Shown: positions 8,198 to 16,757, counted from the first letter of the stretch. The stretch is DNA of 64,000 nt from Paenibacillus sp. PAMC 26794 (GCF_000316035.1 NZ_ANHX01000079.1:60870-124869), one strand, 5' to 3'. Notes: a model not told the origin generated them from the sequence alone. Numbers and translations: made by a program.

Positions 8198-9202
8198 ATG
8201 ACATTACAGATCGGAATCATTGGAACAGGCTGGTTCAGTAAGGTGCACGCGGATATTCTCGCACGGATGGAAGGTGTTCGTGTTGCGAGTGTCTGTGGAA
8301 CATCGCTCGAAAAGGCAGAGGCTATGGCCTCCGTTTATGATGCAGTTGGTTACGGGGAACTTGAACATATGCTGGATGGTGAGAAGCTGGATGCGGTGTA
8401 TATCTGTGTGCCTCCGATGTCTCACGGATCGATTGAGTCCGAATTAATCCGCCGCGGTATTCCATTCCTGGTGGAGAAACCTTTGAGCACCGGAATGGAT
8501 GTTCCGCGTCAGGTATTGGATCAGGTGCAAAAGAGCGGATTGTTAACCTCTGTCGGATACCATTTCCGTTATCAGGAGGCTGCGCAGGTCCTGCAGCAAG
8601 CGATGAAAGAACAGACGGTCGGCATGGCTCTTGGCCGGTGGATGGGCGGAATGCCAGGGGTCGCCTGGTGGCGGCGTCAGGATGGTTCAGGAGGACAATT
8701 CGTAGAGCAGACTACACATATTGTAGACTTGCTTCGGTATTGTGCAGGAGAAGTTACGGAGGTATATGCTGTAGCAGCTCAGCGAAGCATGCATGAGAAG
8801 CATGAGCATGTCACCGTTGCCGATGTGGCGAATGTGACGCTCAAGCTGGAAAGTGGAGCGATTGCAAGTATCGCCAATACATGTCTGTTGCCAGACGGAG
8901 AGGGCGGCGCAGGGCTCCAGTTCTACACGGATGCAGGCGTGTGGGATTGGACGCCAGAACGTTTGCTTCTGCCAAGTGCGGCAAAACATGCGATGGCAGG
9001 TCTGGAGATTCCGGCAGGACATAATCCATACGAGCGTGAGAATGAAGCGTTCATTCATGCCCTGCGTACGGGAGACCGTTCACGAATTCTGTCCGATTAT
9101 GCCGATGCCTGCCGTACACAGGAGATTACGTCGGCGGCGCTGGCATCGGCAGATTCCGGTCTGCCTGTACAGCTTCAGCCTTCAAGACATCTCTCTCATT
9201 AA
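8198..9202 (+). CDS. Gfo/Idh/MocA family NAD(P)-dependent oxidoreductase
   Basis: Predicted dehydrogenase acting on a sugar, inositol or related alcohol, 334 residues. N-terminal Rossmann domain with IGIIGTGWFSKVHADIL, then YICVPPMSHGSI, the EKPLS loop holding the conserved catalytic lysine, YHFRYQEAA, and GGQFVEQTTHIVDLLRY in the C-terminal domain with the usual His-Asp pair. AGAGAGGGG precedes the ATG. It starts 68 bases after glpD on the same strand and could be transcribed with it; no sequence feature names the substrate. Confidence 0.9.
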   Translation: MTLQIGIIGTGWFSKVHADILARMEGVRVASVCGTSLEKAEAMASVYDAVGYGELEHMLDGEKLDAVYICVPPMSHGSIESELIRRGIPFLVEKPLSTGMDVPRQVLDQVQKSGLLTSVGYHFRYQEAAQVLQQAMKEQTVGMALGRWMGGMPGVAWWRRQDGSGGQFVEQTTHIVDLLRYCAGEVTEVYAVAAQRSMHEKHEHVTVADVANVTLKLESGAIASIANTCLLPDGEGGAGLQFYTDAGVWDWTPERLLLPSAAKHAMAGLEIPAGHNPYERENEAFIHALRTGDRSRILSDYADACRTQEITSAALASADSGLPVQLQPSRHLSH

Positions 9203-9219
9203 AAAGTTGAAGGTAATAT

Positions 9220-9273
9220 AAATACGCCTGAATCAGGGAATGATCCGCAGATCAGCCTGATTCAGGCGTATTT
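9220..9273. terminator. Bidirectional terminator between convergent genes
   Basis: A perfect 18-base inverted repeat (AAATACGCCTGAATCAGG and its complement) with an 18-base loop, A-rich on the left and T-rich on the right. It lies between the oxidoreductase (+) and the HxlR regulator (-). Confidence 0.85.
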
Positions 9274-9306
9274 ATGTTGAGTAGAGATTATTAAGCAGCA
9301 ATTCAA

Positions 9307-9642
9307 CTACTCGGATTTCTGCTGTTTCAACCAGTCGGATGACCAACTGTAGATCTGATCAATGACAGGTTCAATGGCTCTGCCTTTAGGTGTCAATTCA
9401 TACTCTACACGGGGAGGTATCTCTGGAAACATGTGTCGGGTTACGATACCTTCCGTCTCCATTTCCTTCAATCGCTCCGATAAAAGTCGTCCACTGATCG
9501 CCATCTCTGCTTCAAGCTCCGTAAACCGCTTGGGTCCGGACAACAGTTGGTACATGATTAACAGTACCCACTTCTTGCCTATGATGTCTATGGCTTGAGT
9601 GATCATACAGGGACTTGGTGCTTTTACTTTTTTCAGTTTCAA
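9307..9642 (-). CDS. HxlR family transcriptional regulator
   Basis: Small winged-helix DNA-binding protein, about 111 residues. HxlR hallmarks: an N-terminal Cys in APSPCMITQAIDIIG, the motif KKWVLLIMYQLLSGPKRFTELE, and ISGRLLSERLKEMETEGIV with YELTPKGRAIEPVI. A TTG at 9642 was preferred as start because GAGGTG lies six bases before it; a GTG at 9651 is inside that ribosome site. Divergent from the DoxX gene, with an inverted repeat between them, so it most likely controls DoxX. HxlR proteins of Bacillus often sense electrophiles or aldehydes by a cysteine; Cys in the N-terminal region would fit. Confidence 0.9.
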   Translation of the reverse strand: MKLKKVKAPSPCMITQAIDIIGKKWVLLIMYQLLSGPKRFTELEAEMAISGRLLSERLKEMETEGIVTRHMFPEIPPRVEYELTPKGRAIEPVIDQIYSWSSDWLKQQKSE

Positions 9643-9832
9643 CGTGTTCACCTCGATTCATGATTATTTTCTTCGCAAGTTGTATATGAAAGGACATGGT
9701 TTCTGCCGCTTTAAGAATATAGGACATCCAAGTAAATGAGGGTTACTACAAAATATACTGTAACATACCTTTTGTATGTATTATACATCATACAGCGAAA
9801 AATTACTTGAAGAAATTATATTATTATTATAT

Positions 9833-9876
9833 ACTAACTTCACAAAAGTAAGTTAGTGATAAATAATACGTATAAT
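9833..9876 (+). promoter_or_regulatory. DoxX promoter with candidate HxlR operator
   Basis: ACTAACTT (9833-9840) and AAGTTAGT (9850-9857) are perfect inverted arms with a nine-base spacer; TATAAT at 9871-9876 follows. The repeat covers the expected -35 position, so a repressor bound there would block transcription of the DoxX gene. Confidence 0.5.
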
Positions 9877-10030
9877 ATGAACGCGTACTATTCTGAAAAT
9901 TGAACTGGGCTGAATGGTTGAAAACAGAGTGACCTTTGGGAACTTTTACATAGATTCTTTTTTTACAATGTGCAGCAAAAGTAATCATTACATAGTGGGA
10001 ATAACTAATTTGTTACAGGAGGATCTACAT

Positions 10031-10411
10031 ATGAACAAAATTTTGGGTTATATTTTTCTGGTTATTCTTGCAGGTGTGTTCGTCATGACGGGGTTTAATA
10101 AGATTAGTGGAGCAGACCTGATGATTCAGACATTCGAGAGTTTCTCTTATCCGACATGGACGATGTATCTGCTGGGCGCTGCGGAGTTGCTTAGTGCAGT
10201 AGGACTGCTGATTCCACGGACTCGCATCCTGGCTTCTGGCATACTGACATTCATTCTGATTGGGGCCGTGGGAAGTCATCTGATCTATGTACAATACGCT
10301 GCTGTTCCGTTCCCGGCTGTGTTGTTGGTAGCTAACATCATTGTCCTGGTTGTGGGTATGCGCAGATTGGAAGCGGAAGAAGAAGGCCAGATGGACGCGA
10401 TTCAGGCGTAA
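10031..10411 (+). CDS. DoxX family membrane protein
   Basis: Small integral membrane protein, 126 residues with four hydrophobic helices (for example ILGYIFLVILAGVFVMTG and MYLLGAAELLSAVGLLIP). The start is the ATG at 10031, eight bases after AGGAGG; an open frame reaching back to 9914 has no ribosome site. DoxX-type proteins of Bacillales (CatD, MhqP relatives) are linked to quinone or thiol stress and are often controlled by an adjacent HxlR or MarR repressor, which fits the divergent regulator here. Exact function unknown. Confidence 0.85.
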   Translation: MNKILGYIFLVILAGVFVMTGFNKISGADLMIQTFESFSYPTWTMYLLGAAELLSAVGLLIPRTRILASGILTFILIGAVGSHLIYVQYAAVPFPAVLLVANIIVLVVGMRRLEAEEEGQMDAIQA

Positions 10412-10500
10412 GTTAAAGATAAGAGGGAACGTTATTGGGCTATTTACCGAGGAAAAGGTATTCCTGTCAAAAGGAATGTAAACGCGGATGCCTATGCAGA

Positions 10501-10538
10501 AGATGACCACTGCCAGTGAGCGGTGGTCATCTTTTTTT
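10501..10538 (+). terminator. Terminator after DoxX gene
   Basis: AGATGACCAC and GTGGTCATCT form a stem with a 12-base loop followed by seven T. It meets the stop codon of the convergent AlkC-like gene at 10537. Confidence 0.85.
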
Positions 10539-11376
10539 ATGTAAGACTTCGCGTGGCACGTGTAACGATTCGCCGCGTATGTTGGGTATCCGACTGCTGA
10601 GTCCAAGTGGCACAGACCTGCCGCACCCACTCTGGATTGGTCTTGCTGGCGTCGTTCAGCCAGTTACTTACCGAATCCTGCACATACTTATGGGCATCGG
10701 ATTTCACCGCGTCAAGCAAGGGAAGGGCCATGGCCGGATTTTCTTTTAACTCCTGAATATGCTTGGCCCAGACGCCACGAGGTCTGATTGATTCTATGGC
10801 AAAGCGACGGATCAGTGGATCAGGGTCAACGCTCCAGGGGATTAACTGTTGCAAGGCTGAGGATAATTCGGCAGAGATGGACTCCCGTACAGCCATCCAG
10901 GCAATTTCTCTTACACCAAAGTGATGATCTGCTGCAAAGGGGCGAATCTGCTCCAACTTTTCAGTCAGGTTCAGATGGGAATCCAGTCCAATGACATACG
11001 CCGCCCAGCAGCGAACACTGTCTGAACGATGTTCTGCAATGGAACGAAAGAGATTCGTTCGTTCATTCATTGTTAGACGTTTCAACAGATTAAGCCATTG
11101 CATGGCTATGGCCGGGATGATTTTCATGATCCGCTGCTCATCCCTCTGTTTTAACTGCTCTATAATTGCTCGGGTTTCGGCATCCATTCCCCATTCATGG
11201 GTAACCTTCTGAAAAAGAGAAACATGATCTACAGCCAGCCATTCGGTCAGATTGACCGATTCGATATGTCCTGCTTGTAGCCAATTGCGGATATGCTCAG
11301 GGATTTCCGTTGCTTTACGGGCACCTTTGCGAAGGAGAATGTCTTCAGGGATAAATAGATCTGGCTTAGCATTCAA
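10537..11376 (-). CDS. DNA alkylation repair protein, AlkC-like (HEAT repeats)
   Basis: Predicted HEAT-repeat protein of the AlkC/AlkD superfamily that recognises alkylated purines, 279 residues. Helical repeats are visible, such as AEHRSDSVRCWAAYVIG, FAADHHFGVREIAWMAVRE and DPDPLIRRFAIESIRPRGVW, ending in the typical HKYVQDSVSNWLNDASK and PEWVRQVCATW. The start was set at TTG 11376, nine bases after AGGAGG; the frame continues upstream without a ribosome site. Downstream of the Crp-like gene by 77 bases on the same strand. Substrate range cannot be read from sequence. Confidence 0.85.
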   Translation of the reverse strand: MNAKPDLFIPEDILLRKGARKATEIPEHIRNWLQAGHIESVNLTEWLAVDHVSLFQKVTHEWGMDAETRAIIEQLKQRDEQRIMKIIPAIAMQWLNLLKRLTMNERTNLFRSIAEHRSDSVRCWAAYVIGLDSHLNLTEKLEQIRPFAADHHFGVREIAWMAVRESISAELSSALQQLIPWSVDPDPLIRRFAIESIRPRGVWAKHIQELKENPAMALPLLDAVKSDAHKYVQDSVSNWLNDASKTNPEWVRQVCATWTQQSDTQHTRRIVTRATRSLT

Positions 11377-11394
11377 CAGTATATTCCTCCTTGG

Positions 11395-11419
11395 TTGTAT
11401 AGCGTCATGCGTTATACAA
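11395..11419. promoter_or_regulatory. 25-base palindrome between Crp-like and AlkC-like genes
   Basis: TTGTATAgCG and CGtTATACAA flank a TCATG centre, giving seven perfect outer pairs. It lies 20 bases before the AlkC-like start, inside the likely promoter. A dimeric regulator site is inferred; the Crp-like protein encoded next to it is one candidate although the sequence is not the classical TGTGA type. Confidence 0.45.
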
Positions 11420-11453
11420 TACAACTGGCTGGAGAACAGGGATGTAAGGCATC

Positions 11454-12149
11454 TTACAAGTGGGCAGTTATTTTCCGAAGGGTGGCGATTTCGTCACGAT
11501 GAAGGGAGACTGATTTGAATCCGGTACGAATACGGCCAGCTTTTGCTAACTCTTGCATTACAATCGTAACCGATTCCCGTGTGGCTCCTGCCATCCAGGC
11601 AATCTCCTGATGGGTAAGCCCGAGTTGAATCCGGCAGTACTCATCTTCTTCGATCCATCCCAACTGTTCAGCCAGCCGGAAGAGATTATGTATCACCTTT
11701 TCATGCAGGTTCCCGAGTGCCAGCGTCTGTGTCAACTCGCTCATTCGTTTGATCCGCTCACTTAGTACGTTCATCAGTCTCATCATAAATTCCGGATGTT
11801 CAATCAGAAACTGTTCAAAACGTTGTTTGTTCATCAGGCAAATATCACACTCCTCCATCGTTTCAATATAAACGGCACGTGTTCCGAGAGAGATTCCGTT
11901 CATTTCTCCAAACACGTTACCTTCCGTCAAAATATCGAGAGTGAACTGCTTGCCCTCCGGGTTCAATGTATATAAACGAACCTTCCCCCGTTTTACAAAA
12001 TAGAAACCTTCTGTAAACGTATCGGGTGTCTGGATCTGTCTGTTTTTGGGTATGGTCGTAATAGAAGTCATCCCATCCATTTCAATCAGGTCTGCCTCTG
12101 ACAAGGAGGACATGAGGTCGAATTGTGATAAATACAGAATTTTATCCAT
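11454..12149 (-). CDS. Crp/Fnr family transcriptional regulator
   Basis: Cyclic-nucleotide-binding-fold regulator, 231 residues. N-terminal jelly-roll domain (FYFVKRGKVRLYTLNPEG, ILTEGNVFGEMNG), a dimer helix, and a C-terminal winged helix with LGLTHQEIAWMAGATRESVT as recognition region. No Cys cluster for an Fe-S centre of FNR type is present, so the effector is not oxygen by that route. Start at ATG 12149 with AAAGGAG; an ATG at 12164 has no ribosome site. It probably heads a two-gene unit with the AlkC-like gene. Confidence 0.92.
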   Translation of the reverse strand: MDKILYLSQFDLMSSLSEADLIEMDGMTSITTIPKNRQIQTPDTFTEGFYFVKRGKVRLYTLNPEGKQFTLDILTEGNVFGEMNGISLGTRAVYIETMEECDICLMNKQRFEQFLIEHPEFMMRLMNVLSERIKRMSELTQTLALGNLHEKVIHNLFRLAEQLGWIEEDEYCRIQLGLTHQEIAWMAGATRESVTIVMQELAKAGRIRTGFKSVSLHRDEIATLRKITAHL

Positions 12150-12174
12150 AGAACTCCTTTCCATTACGATATGA

Positions 12175-12212
12175 ATATAAAAAAGAAGAACCCACGAAAA
12201 ACAACGGGTTCT
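12175..12212 (-). terminator. Terminator of the AbrB-type regulator gene
   Basis: On the minus strand AGAACCC and GGGTTCT pair around a 12-base loop and are followed by a T-rich run. A second small hairpin, GACTTCC/GGAAGgTC, lies at about 12224-12243. Confidence 0.7.
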
Positions 12213-12274
12213 CTTGCAGCGGGACTTCCTGATCGGAAGGTCTTCTGACTATAAATGATCGAATGCCATTTTGA

Positions 12275-12793
12275 TTATAGTAACTTTTTTAATTGAGAGA
12301 CGCGTCCTTGGCTGATGCCAAGCTTTTCCGCAATTTGCTGTTGAGCCAAACCGGGATTCTGTTCAACAATTTCTTTCATCTGTTGCAGCATGCGTGCCGT
12401 CTTCGGTCGCAAGTCCGGGTATTCTTGGTTGTCAGCTGTGGTCCCTTCTTCCCTGGCGGGAGATGAGAATGAGGCGGATTTGGAAGCAGGACGCTCCACG
12501 GGTGCAGGAGCCTGTTTGTTCTGAGGTACGAACCAGTTGGGAGAGTCATCCGGGTGTTTTAATTGAATTGCACAAGTCCGGCAGATGAATTGTTCTTTGA
12601 AATACATTTGTGTATCCATGTCACCGCAAAAAATACATAATGTTGATTTGTACTTTCTTAAAATCAACTCTTTCCCTTCAATGAAAAACTCGAGCGGATC
12701 GCCGATATGGATTTCCATCGTATCCCGCATTTCTTTGGGAAGGACAATTCGTCCAAGACGGTCCAGAGATCTCTTCATTCCGGTTCTTTTCAT
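12275..12793 (-). CDS. AbrB/SpoVT-like regulator with zinc ribbon and C-terminal HTH
   Basis: Probable transition-state type DNA-binding protein, 172 residues in three parts. Residues 6-50 are a swapped-hairpin AbrB domain (RSLDRLGRIVLPKEMRDTM). Residues 53-75 carry two CxxC pairs (CIFC and CRTC) that should bind zinc. After a Pro/Ser-rich linker the last 45 residues contain a helix-turn-helix (QQQIAEKLGISQGRVSQLKK). The ATG at 12793 follows GGGGGAG by five bases. Targets are unknown; the three-part build differs from the single-domain AbrB of B. subtilis. Confidence 0.85.
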   Translation of the reverse strand: MKRTGMKRSLDRLGRIVLPKEMRDTMEIHIGDPLEFFIEGKELILRKYKSTLCIFCGDMDTQMYFKEQFICRTCAIQLKHPDDSPNWFVPQNKQAPAPVERPASKSASFSSPAREEGTTADNQEYPDLRPKTARMLQQMKEIVEQNPGLAQQQIAEKLGISQGRVSQLKKLL

Positions 12794-12898
12794 CGCATCT
12801 CCCCCGCATTATTCACAATTAAAACCTGTCCTTATTGTAAGGAAGAAAGGGCTTTAATACAACAATAATATTTCAAAAAAGTGGGATAATGCCAACTA

Positions 12899-13579
12899 TT
12901 ATGGGAAAATAAGTTTCGAGAGCACGGGTGCAACGGCTAAAGTGAACAATGCAGCTAGTACCATGGAGATACTGGAGATGGTACCCGTCAGGGAACTCAG
13001 TTCAAACGCCTTGGATGTCCCTGTGCCATGGGCACCGGTTCCAAACAGTGTGCCTCGTGCAATCTCCCCATCAATGCGCAGCATTTTGACGATAGAAGGT
13101 CCCATAATCACCCCGAGCAGGCCAGTCATAATAACAAAAACAGCTGTCACTGCGGGAATGCCACCGATCGTAGCCGATACGTTCATGGCAATGGGTGTAG
13201 TAATGGAGCGCGGGATCAAGCTGTGGACTAGCCCTGAATCCAGGCGCAACCATTTGGCCAGCAGGGCAGAAGAAAGTACCGCAACGACCGAACCGGTCAT
13301 GACACTGAAGACAATCTCGGAAATATGTTTTTTGAGTACATGGAAAAAGGTATAGAGCGGTACGGCAAAAGCCACGGTGGCCGGTTGAAGCAGCAGACTC
13401 AGCCATTTGCCGCCACTGCTATACGTGACATAATCCGTTCCCGTTGCGAGCAATATGCCAACGACGAGGAGCGGCGTAATGAGCAGTGGAGACAGATATA
13501 CTTTCGGCAGATTGCGATATATTCGTTTGGTAACCCAATAGATACCGACGGTTAACAGCAGGCAGAGGAATCCAATCAT
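12899..13579 (-). CDS. CidB/LrgB family membrane protein
   Basis: Partner of the holin-like CidA/LrgA protein in control of autolysis, overflow metabolism or pyruvate transport, 226 residues. Multiple hydrophobic helices; conserved LrgB sequence LIPRSITTPIAMNVSATIGG and GTLFGTGAHGTGTSKAFEL is intact. Its ATG overlaps the stop of the upstream gene (ATGA), so translation is coupled. B. subtilis relatives YsbB/PftB and YwbG act in pyruvate handling (family knowledge). The LysR gene divergent from the pair is the probable regulator. Confidence 0.93.
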   Translation of the reverse strand: MIGFLCLLLTVGIYWVTKRIYRNLPKVYLSPLLITPLLVVGILLATGTDYVTYSSGGKWLSLLLQPATVAFAVPLYTFFHVLKKHISEIVFSVMTGSVVAVLSSALLAKWLRLDSGLVHSLIPRSITTPIAMNVSATIGGIPAVTAVFVIMTGLLGVIMGPSIVKMLRIDGEIARGTLFGTGAHGTGTSKAFELSSLTGTISSISMVLAALFTLAVAPVLSKLIFP

Positions 13580-13947
13580 CCGGTGTGACGCTCCTTTCGT
13601 TTGGCAATTCGTGTAGCAACCAGGCCTGTGCAGGACATGACCAGGAAAGTGCTAAGCAGTACGATGAATAAAATCTGCAATCCGTCATGCTCGAGCATGG
13701 GCATATAGTTCATGATGCCAACGGCTGACGGGATAAAAAATAACAATAGTTCACCAAGCAACCAGGCAGCTCCAACTTCAATCCAGCGCAGCTTCACGAC
13801 ACGGGTCTGAAGCAGAATGAATAACACAACCATACCGAGGATTGAACCTGGTACAGGAAGATGGAGAGTACGGGCCAACAGGTCCATAAGCAGTGAAAAA
13901 ACCATCAAGAGCGCAACTTGTGCAATACCGAGGCCCCATTTTTTCAC
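13576..13947 (-). CDS. CidA/LrgA family holin-like protein
   Basis: Small membrane protein, 123 residues and four helices, with the family signature LHLPVPGSILGMVVLFILLQ and a WLLGELLLFFIPSAVGIMNY segment. A GTG at 13947 is the start: it is six bases after AGGAGGG, while the upstream frame to 13971 has no site. Four-base overlap with the LrgB-type gene. Together they form the CidAB/LrgAB-type membrane complex. Confidence 0.93.
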   Translation of the reverse strand: MKKWGLGIAQVALLMVFSLLMDLLARTLHLPVPGSILGMVVLFILLQTRVVKLRWIEVGAAWLLGELLLFFIPSAVGIMNYMPMLEHDGLQILFIVLLSTFLVMSCTGLVATRIAKRKERHTG

Positions 13948-14108
13948 TTCAATCCCTCCTTGTATAATCAACGTATTCGTTTGAGTTGTTATGAAAATGA
14001 AAATGATTCACTTGATATCATAAATTTTACATGGCATTCTTTCATGAGTAAAATGCATATTAAGAATGTTTACTATTCCATTTGTCTATGAGAGGTGGGG
14101 ATCAACCG

Positions 14109-14993
14109 ATGGATATCCGCCATTTGCAATATTTTCTGGAAGTTGCCCGGCAGCAGAGCTTCACAAAAGCCGCTGAAGTTCTGTATATCACCCAGCCTAC
14201 GATCAGCAAGACGGTCAAGAGTCTTGAAGAGGAATTGGGTATCACGTTGTTGGACCGTTATGGCAAGAAAGTTAAACTAACCGATGCGGGCCATGTGTTT
14301 TTTCGTCAGGCACTTGAGATTGAAAAATCATTCCGCAGTCTGTCGTCCGAATTGGACGATCTGATGAATCTGAAGAAAGGGCATCTGCGGATCGGCTTGC
14401 CGCCAATGGTAGGGTCCAGCTTTTTCCCCATGATCATTGGTGAATTTCATAAAGCCTACCCGCAGGTGACCATTCAGCTATTTGAGGATGGTGCCAAAAA
14501 AGTGGAGGCCGATGTGATCAGCGGTGCACTGGATATTGGCGTTGCCGTACTACCAACCGTGGATGAGCTGTTGGATCATTTTGTGTTTGTGAAAGAGAAG
14601 CTGAACCTGCTCGTACACCCTTCACATCCGCTTGCAGGGAAAGAGTCGGTTGCATTACATGAACTGGAAAATGACGCCTTTGTACTGTTTCGGGAGGATT
14701 TTGCGTTGCATGACCGGATTATTGTGGCTTGCCAGCATGCCGGGTTCCAACCCCGGGTGGTATATGAGAGCTCTCAGTGGGATCTGCTCAGCGCAATGGT
14801 TGCCGCCAATCTGGGGGTGGCCTTACTGCCGGAGACAATCTGTCGTGAGGTGGACCATATGCGTGTGCGCATCATACCCGTGGTGGAACCGGTGATTCCA
14901 TGGCAGCTCGGTATGATTTGGCGGAAGGACCGCTATCTTTCATTTGCCACGAGAGAGTGGATCGGATTCACGCAGTCGATGCTGGGTGAGTGA
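14109..14993 (+). CDS. LysR family transcriptional regulator (CidR-like)
   Basis: Regulator of 294 residues: N-terminal winged HTH (MDIRHLQYFLEVARQQSFTK, ITQPTISKTVKSLEEELG) and a C-terminal effector domain (LRIGLPPMVGSSFFPMIIGE). The ATG at 14109 follows AGGTGGGG by eight bases. It is divergent from the CidA/CidB-like pair with 161 bases between starts, the same layout as cidR-cidAB of staphylococci and bacilli, where the ligand is acetate or pyruvate. That ligand is inferred only from the family. Confidence 0.93.
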   Translation: MDIRHLQYFLEVARQQSFTKAAEVLYITQPTISKTVKSLEEELGITLLDRYGKKVKLTDAGHVFFRQALEIEKSFRSLSSELDDLMNLKKGHLRIGLPPMVGSSFFPMIIGEFHKAYPQVTIQLFEDGAKKVEADVISGALDIGVAVLPTVDELLDHFVFVKEKLNLLVHPSHPLAGKESVALHELENDAFVLFREDFALHDRIIVACQHAGFQPRVVYESSQWDLLSAMVAANLGVALLPETICREVDHMRVRIIPVVEPVIPWQLGMIWRKDRYLSFATREWIGFTQSMLGE

Positions 14994-15057
14994 GGGGGCG
15001 ATCGGTAGGTTGTTCTGTCATTGTAGTGCCCAGTGTAAATACTCTTTTGTTGACCCC
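14994..15057 (+). repeat. Intergenic repeat family A, short copy A1
   Basis: Begins at the LysR stop codon. Carries the conserved right-half core of the family, GCGATCGGTAGGTTGTTC then TGTCATTGTAGTGCCCAG and TGTAAATACTCTTTTGTTGA, flanked by GGGG (14994-14998) and CCCC (15054-15057). Lies 48 bases before the nitrilase gene. About 80% identical by eye to copies A2-A5 in the core. Confidence 0.75.
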
Positions 15058-15104
15058 GGATCGTTGTTACAATGGAAGCATAATAATGGTGGAGGTGTAC
15101 GAAG

Positions 15105-15962
15105 ATGAAACTGCGGGTATCCGCTGTACAATACCAACTGCACACAATCAGCTCGTTTGAGCAGTTCGCCGCTCAGGCTGAGCATTACATACGGACAGCT
15201 AATGAATACGGAACCGAATTTGTGCTGTTCCCGGAATTTTTCACAACGCAATTAATGTCCATTGGGGACGAACAAGGCAATGCACTGACAATTGAGGATC
15301 TGCCAAACTTTACGGAGCAATATGAAAAACTGTTCACGTCACTTGCTGCCAAGTACGGCATGCACGTCATCGGGGGAACTCACGTCATTCGCCGTGAGGG
15401 GAAGCTGTACAACACAGCCCACATGTTCTACCCGGATGGTCGTATCGCACGTCAGGACAAGATTCACATTACGCCAACCGAAGTACAGGAATGGAATATG
15501 GCTCCCGGAGATGGACTTGAGGTGTTCGACACCGATAAAGGCCGTATAGCCATGCTGACCTGTTACGATATTGAGTTCCCGGAAATTGTTCGGATGGCCA
15601 AAGCCAAAGGCGCTGATGTGATTTTCTGTCCTTCCTGTACGGACGATCGTCATGGATTCTATCGTGTGCGTTATACGAGTCATGCCCGCGCGGTGGAGAA
15701 TCAGGTGTATGTTGTGTTAACCGGAACAGTGGGTAACCTGCCGACCGTTGACTTCATGCGTGCCAACTATGGACAGGCTGCAATTATTACGCCGAATGAT
15801 ATTCCGTTCCCGCCACGTGGCATTCTGGCCGAGGGTGAGATTAACAACGATATGATTGTGACCGCCGATCTGGATCTGGACTTGCTGTATGAGGTGCGCG
15901 AACGTGGATCGGTAACGACTTGGCGTGACCGCCGTACTGATCTGTATACCGATTGGGAGTAG
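15105..15962 (+). CDS. Carbon-nitrogen hydrolase (nitrilase superfamily)
   Basis: Predicted amidase or nitrilase, 285 residues. Catalytic triad is complete: Glu in VLFPEFFTTQ, Lys in DKIHITPTE and Cys in MLTCYDIEFPE. GGAGG precedes the ATG. The next gene encodes a GNAT acetyltransferase. In B. subtilis YhcX a GNAT domain and a nitrilase domain are joined in one protein of about 513 residues; the two separate proteins here (285 and 224) add to nearly that length, so they may work together. Substrate unknown. Confidence 0.92.
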   Translation: MKLRVSAVQYQLHTISSFEQFAAQAEHYIRTANEYGTEFVLFPEFFTTQLMSIGDEQGNALTIEDLPNFTEQYEKLFTSLAAKYGMHVIGGTHVIRREGKLYNTAHMFYPDGRIARQDKIHITPTEVQEWNMAPGDGLEVFDTDKGRIAMLTCYDIEFPEIVRMAKAKGADVIFCPSCTDDRHGFYRVRYTSHARAVENQVYVVLTGTVGNLPTVDFMRANYGQAAIITPNDIPFPPRGILAEGEINNDMIVTADLDLDLLYEVRERGSVTTWRDRRTDLYTDWE

Positions 15963-16036
15963 CGAGTTGCTCTTAAAACCGAAGCGAAACAGAGTAGGGA
16001 ATTCATTTTGTCAGTGGAAAGGGGTGAACCGGCAAC

Positions 16037-16711
16037 ATGTATATCAAAGAAATGCTGATCACTGACCCGGAGCAAAGTGGCAAAAGGGTAAAGGCAGTTG
16101 TCCGCAATTATGTTACTGCCGACTTTGAGGAACTCATTCGCATTCAGGCGGAGAGTTTCCCTCCTCCTTATCCGGAAGAGCTGCTCTGGAGTCGCGAGCA
16201 GCTCACCAGTCATGTGCAGCATTACCCGGAGGGTGCCATCTGTATTGAAGTGGATGGAGAGTTGGCTGGCTCGATGACTTCGCTACGGATGCAGTGGGAC
16301 CCTGCACATCCAGCAAGTCATACCTGGGCCGAAGTAACGGATGACGGTTATATTCGTAACCACCGCCCGGAGGGCAACACGCTGTATATTGTCGATCTCT
16401 GTGTTCGACCAAAGTACCGCAAGTGGGGATTGGCTCAGCTTATGATGCAGGCGATGTACCACCTTGTGATTGCACAGGGTATGGATCGGTTACTAGGAGC
16501 CGGCAGAATGCCAGGTTATCATCTGGTTGCAGACCAACTGTCTGCGCAGGAATATCTGAATCAGGTAGCAGCGGGAGAGAGACGTGATCCAGTAATATCG
16601 TTCCTGCTTCGTTGTGGACGCATGCTGGTTGGTGTGACGGCGGACTATCTGGACGATGAGGAATCCTGCAACTATGCTGCTCTGATGGAGTGGCGGAATC
16701 CGTTCAAATAA
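16037..16711 (+). CDS. GNAT family N-acetyltransferase
   Basis: Acetyl-CoA-dependent acyltransferase fold, 224 residues. The coenzyme A loop region is VDLCVRPKYRKWGLAQLMMQ, preceded by ICIEVDGELAGSMTSLR. GAAAGGGGTGA lies before the ATG. It follows the nitrilase by 74 bases and precedes a second acetyltransferase by 46 bases, so the three probably form an operon ending at the 17438 terminator. It resembles the N-terminal domain of YhcX-type fusion proteins by size and order of motifs (inference). Confidence 0.85.
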   Translation: MYIKEMLITDPEQSGKRVKAVVRNYVTADFEELIRIQAESFPPPYPEELLWSREQLTSHVQHYPEGAICIEVDGELAGSMTSLRMQWDPAHPASHTWAEVTDDGYIRNHRPEGNTLYIVDLCVRPKYRKWGLAQLMMQAMYHLVIAQGMDRLLGAGRMPGYHLVADQLSAQEYLNQVAAGERRDPVISFLLRCGRMLVGVTADYLDDEESCNYAALMEWRNPFK

Positions 16712-16757
16712 AAAAATGTTAAAGGAAATACATCATCGATCAAGGGGGGATTTATCC

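Noticed and set aside
13948..14108. GAAAATGAAAATGATTCA considered as a Fur box before the CidA-like gene
   Set aside because: Match to the Fur consensus is poor and the pair is normally under LysR control.
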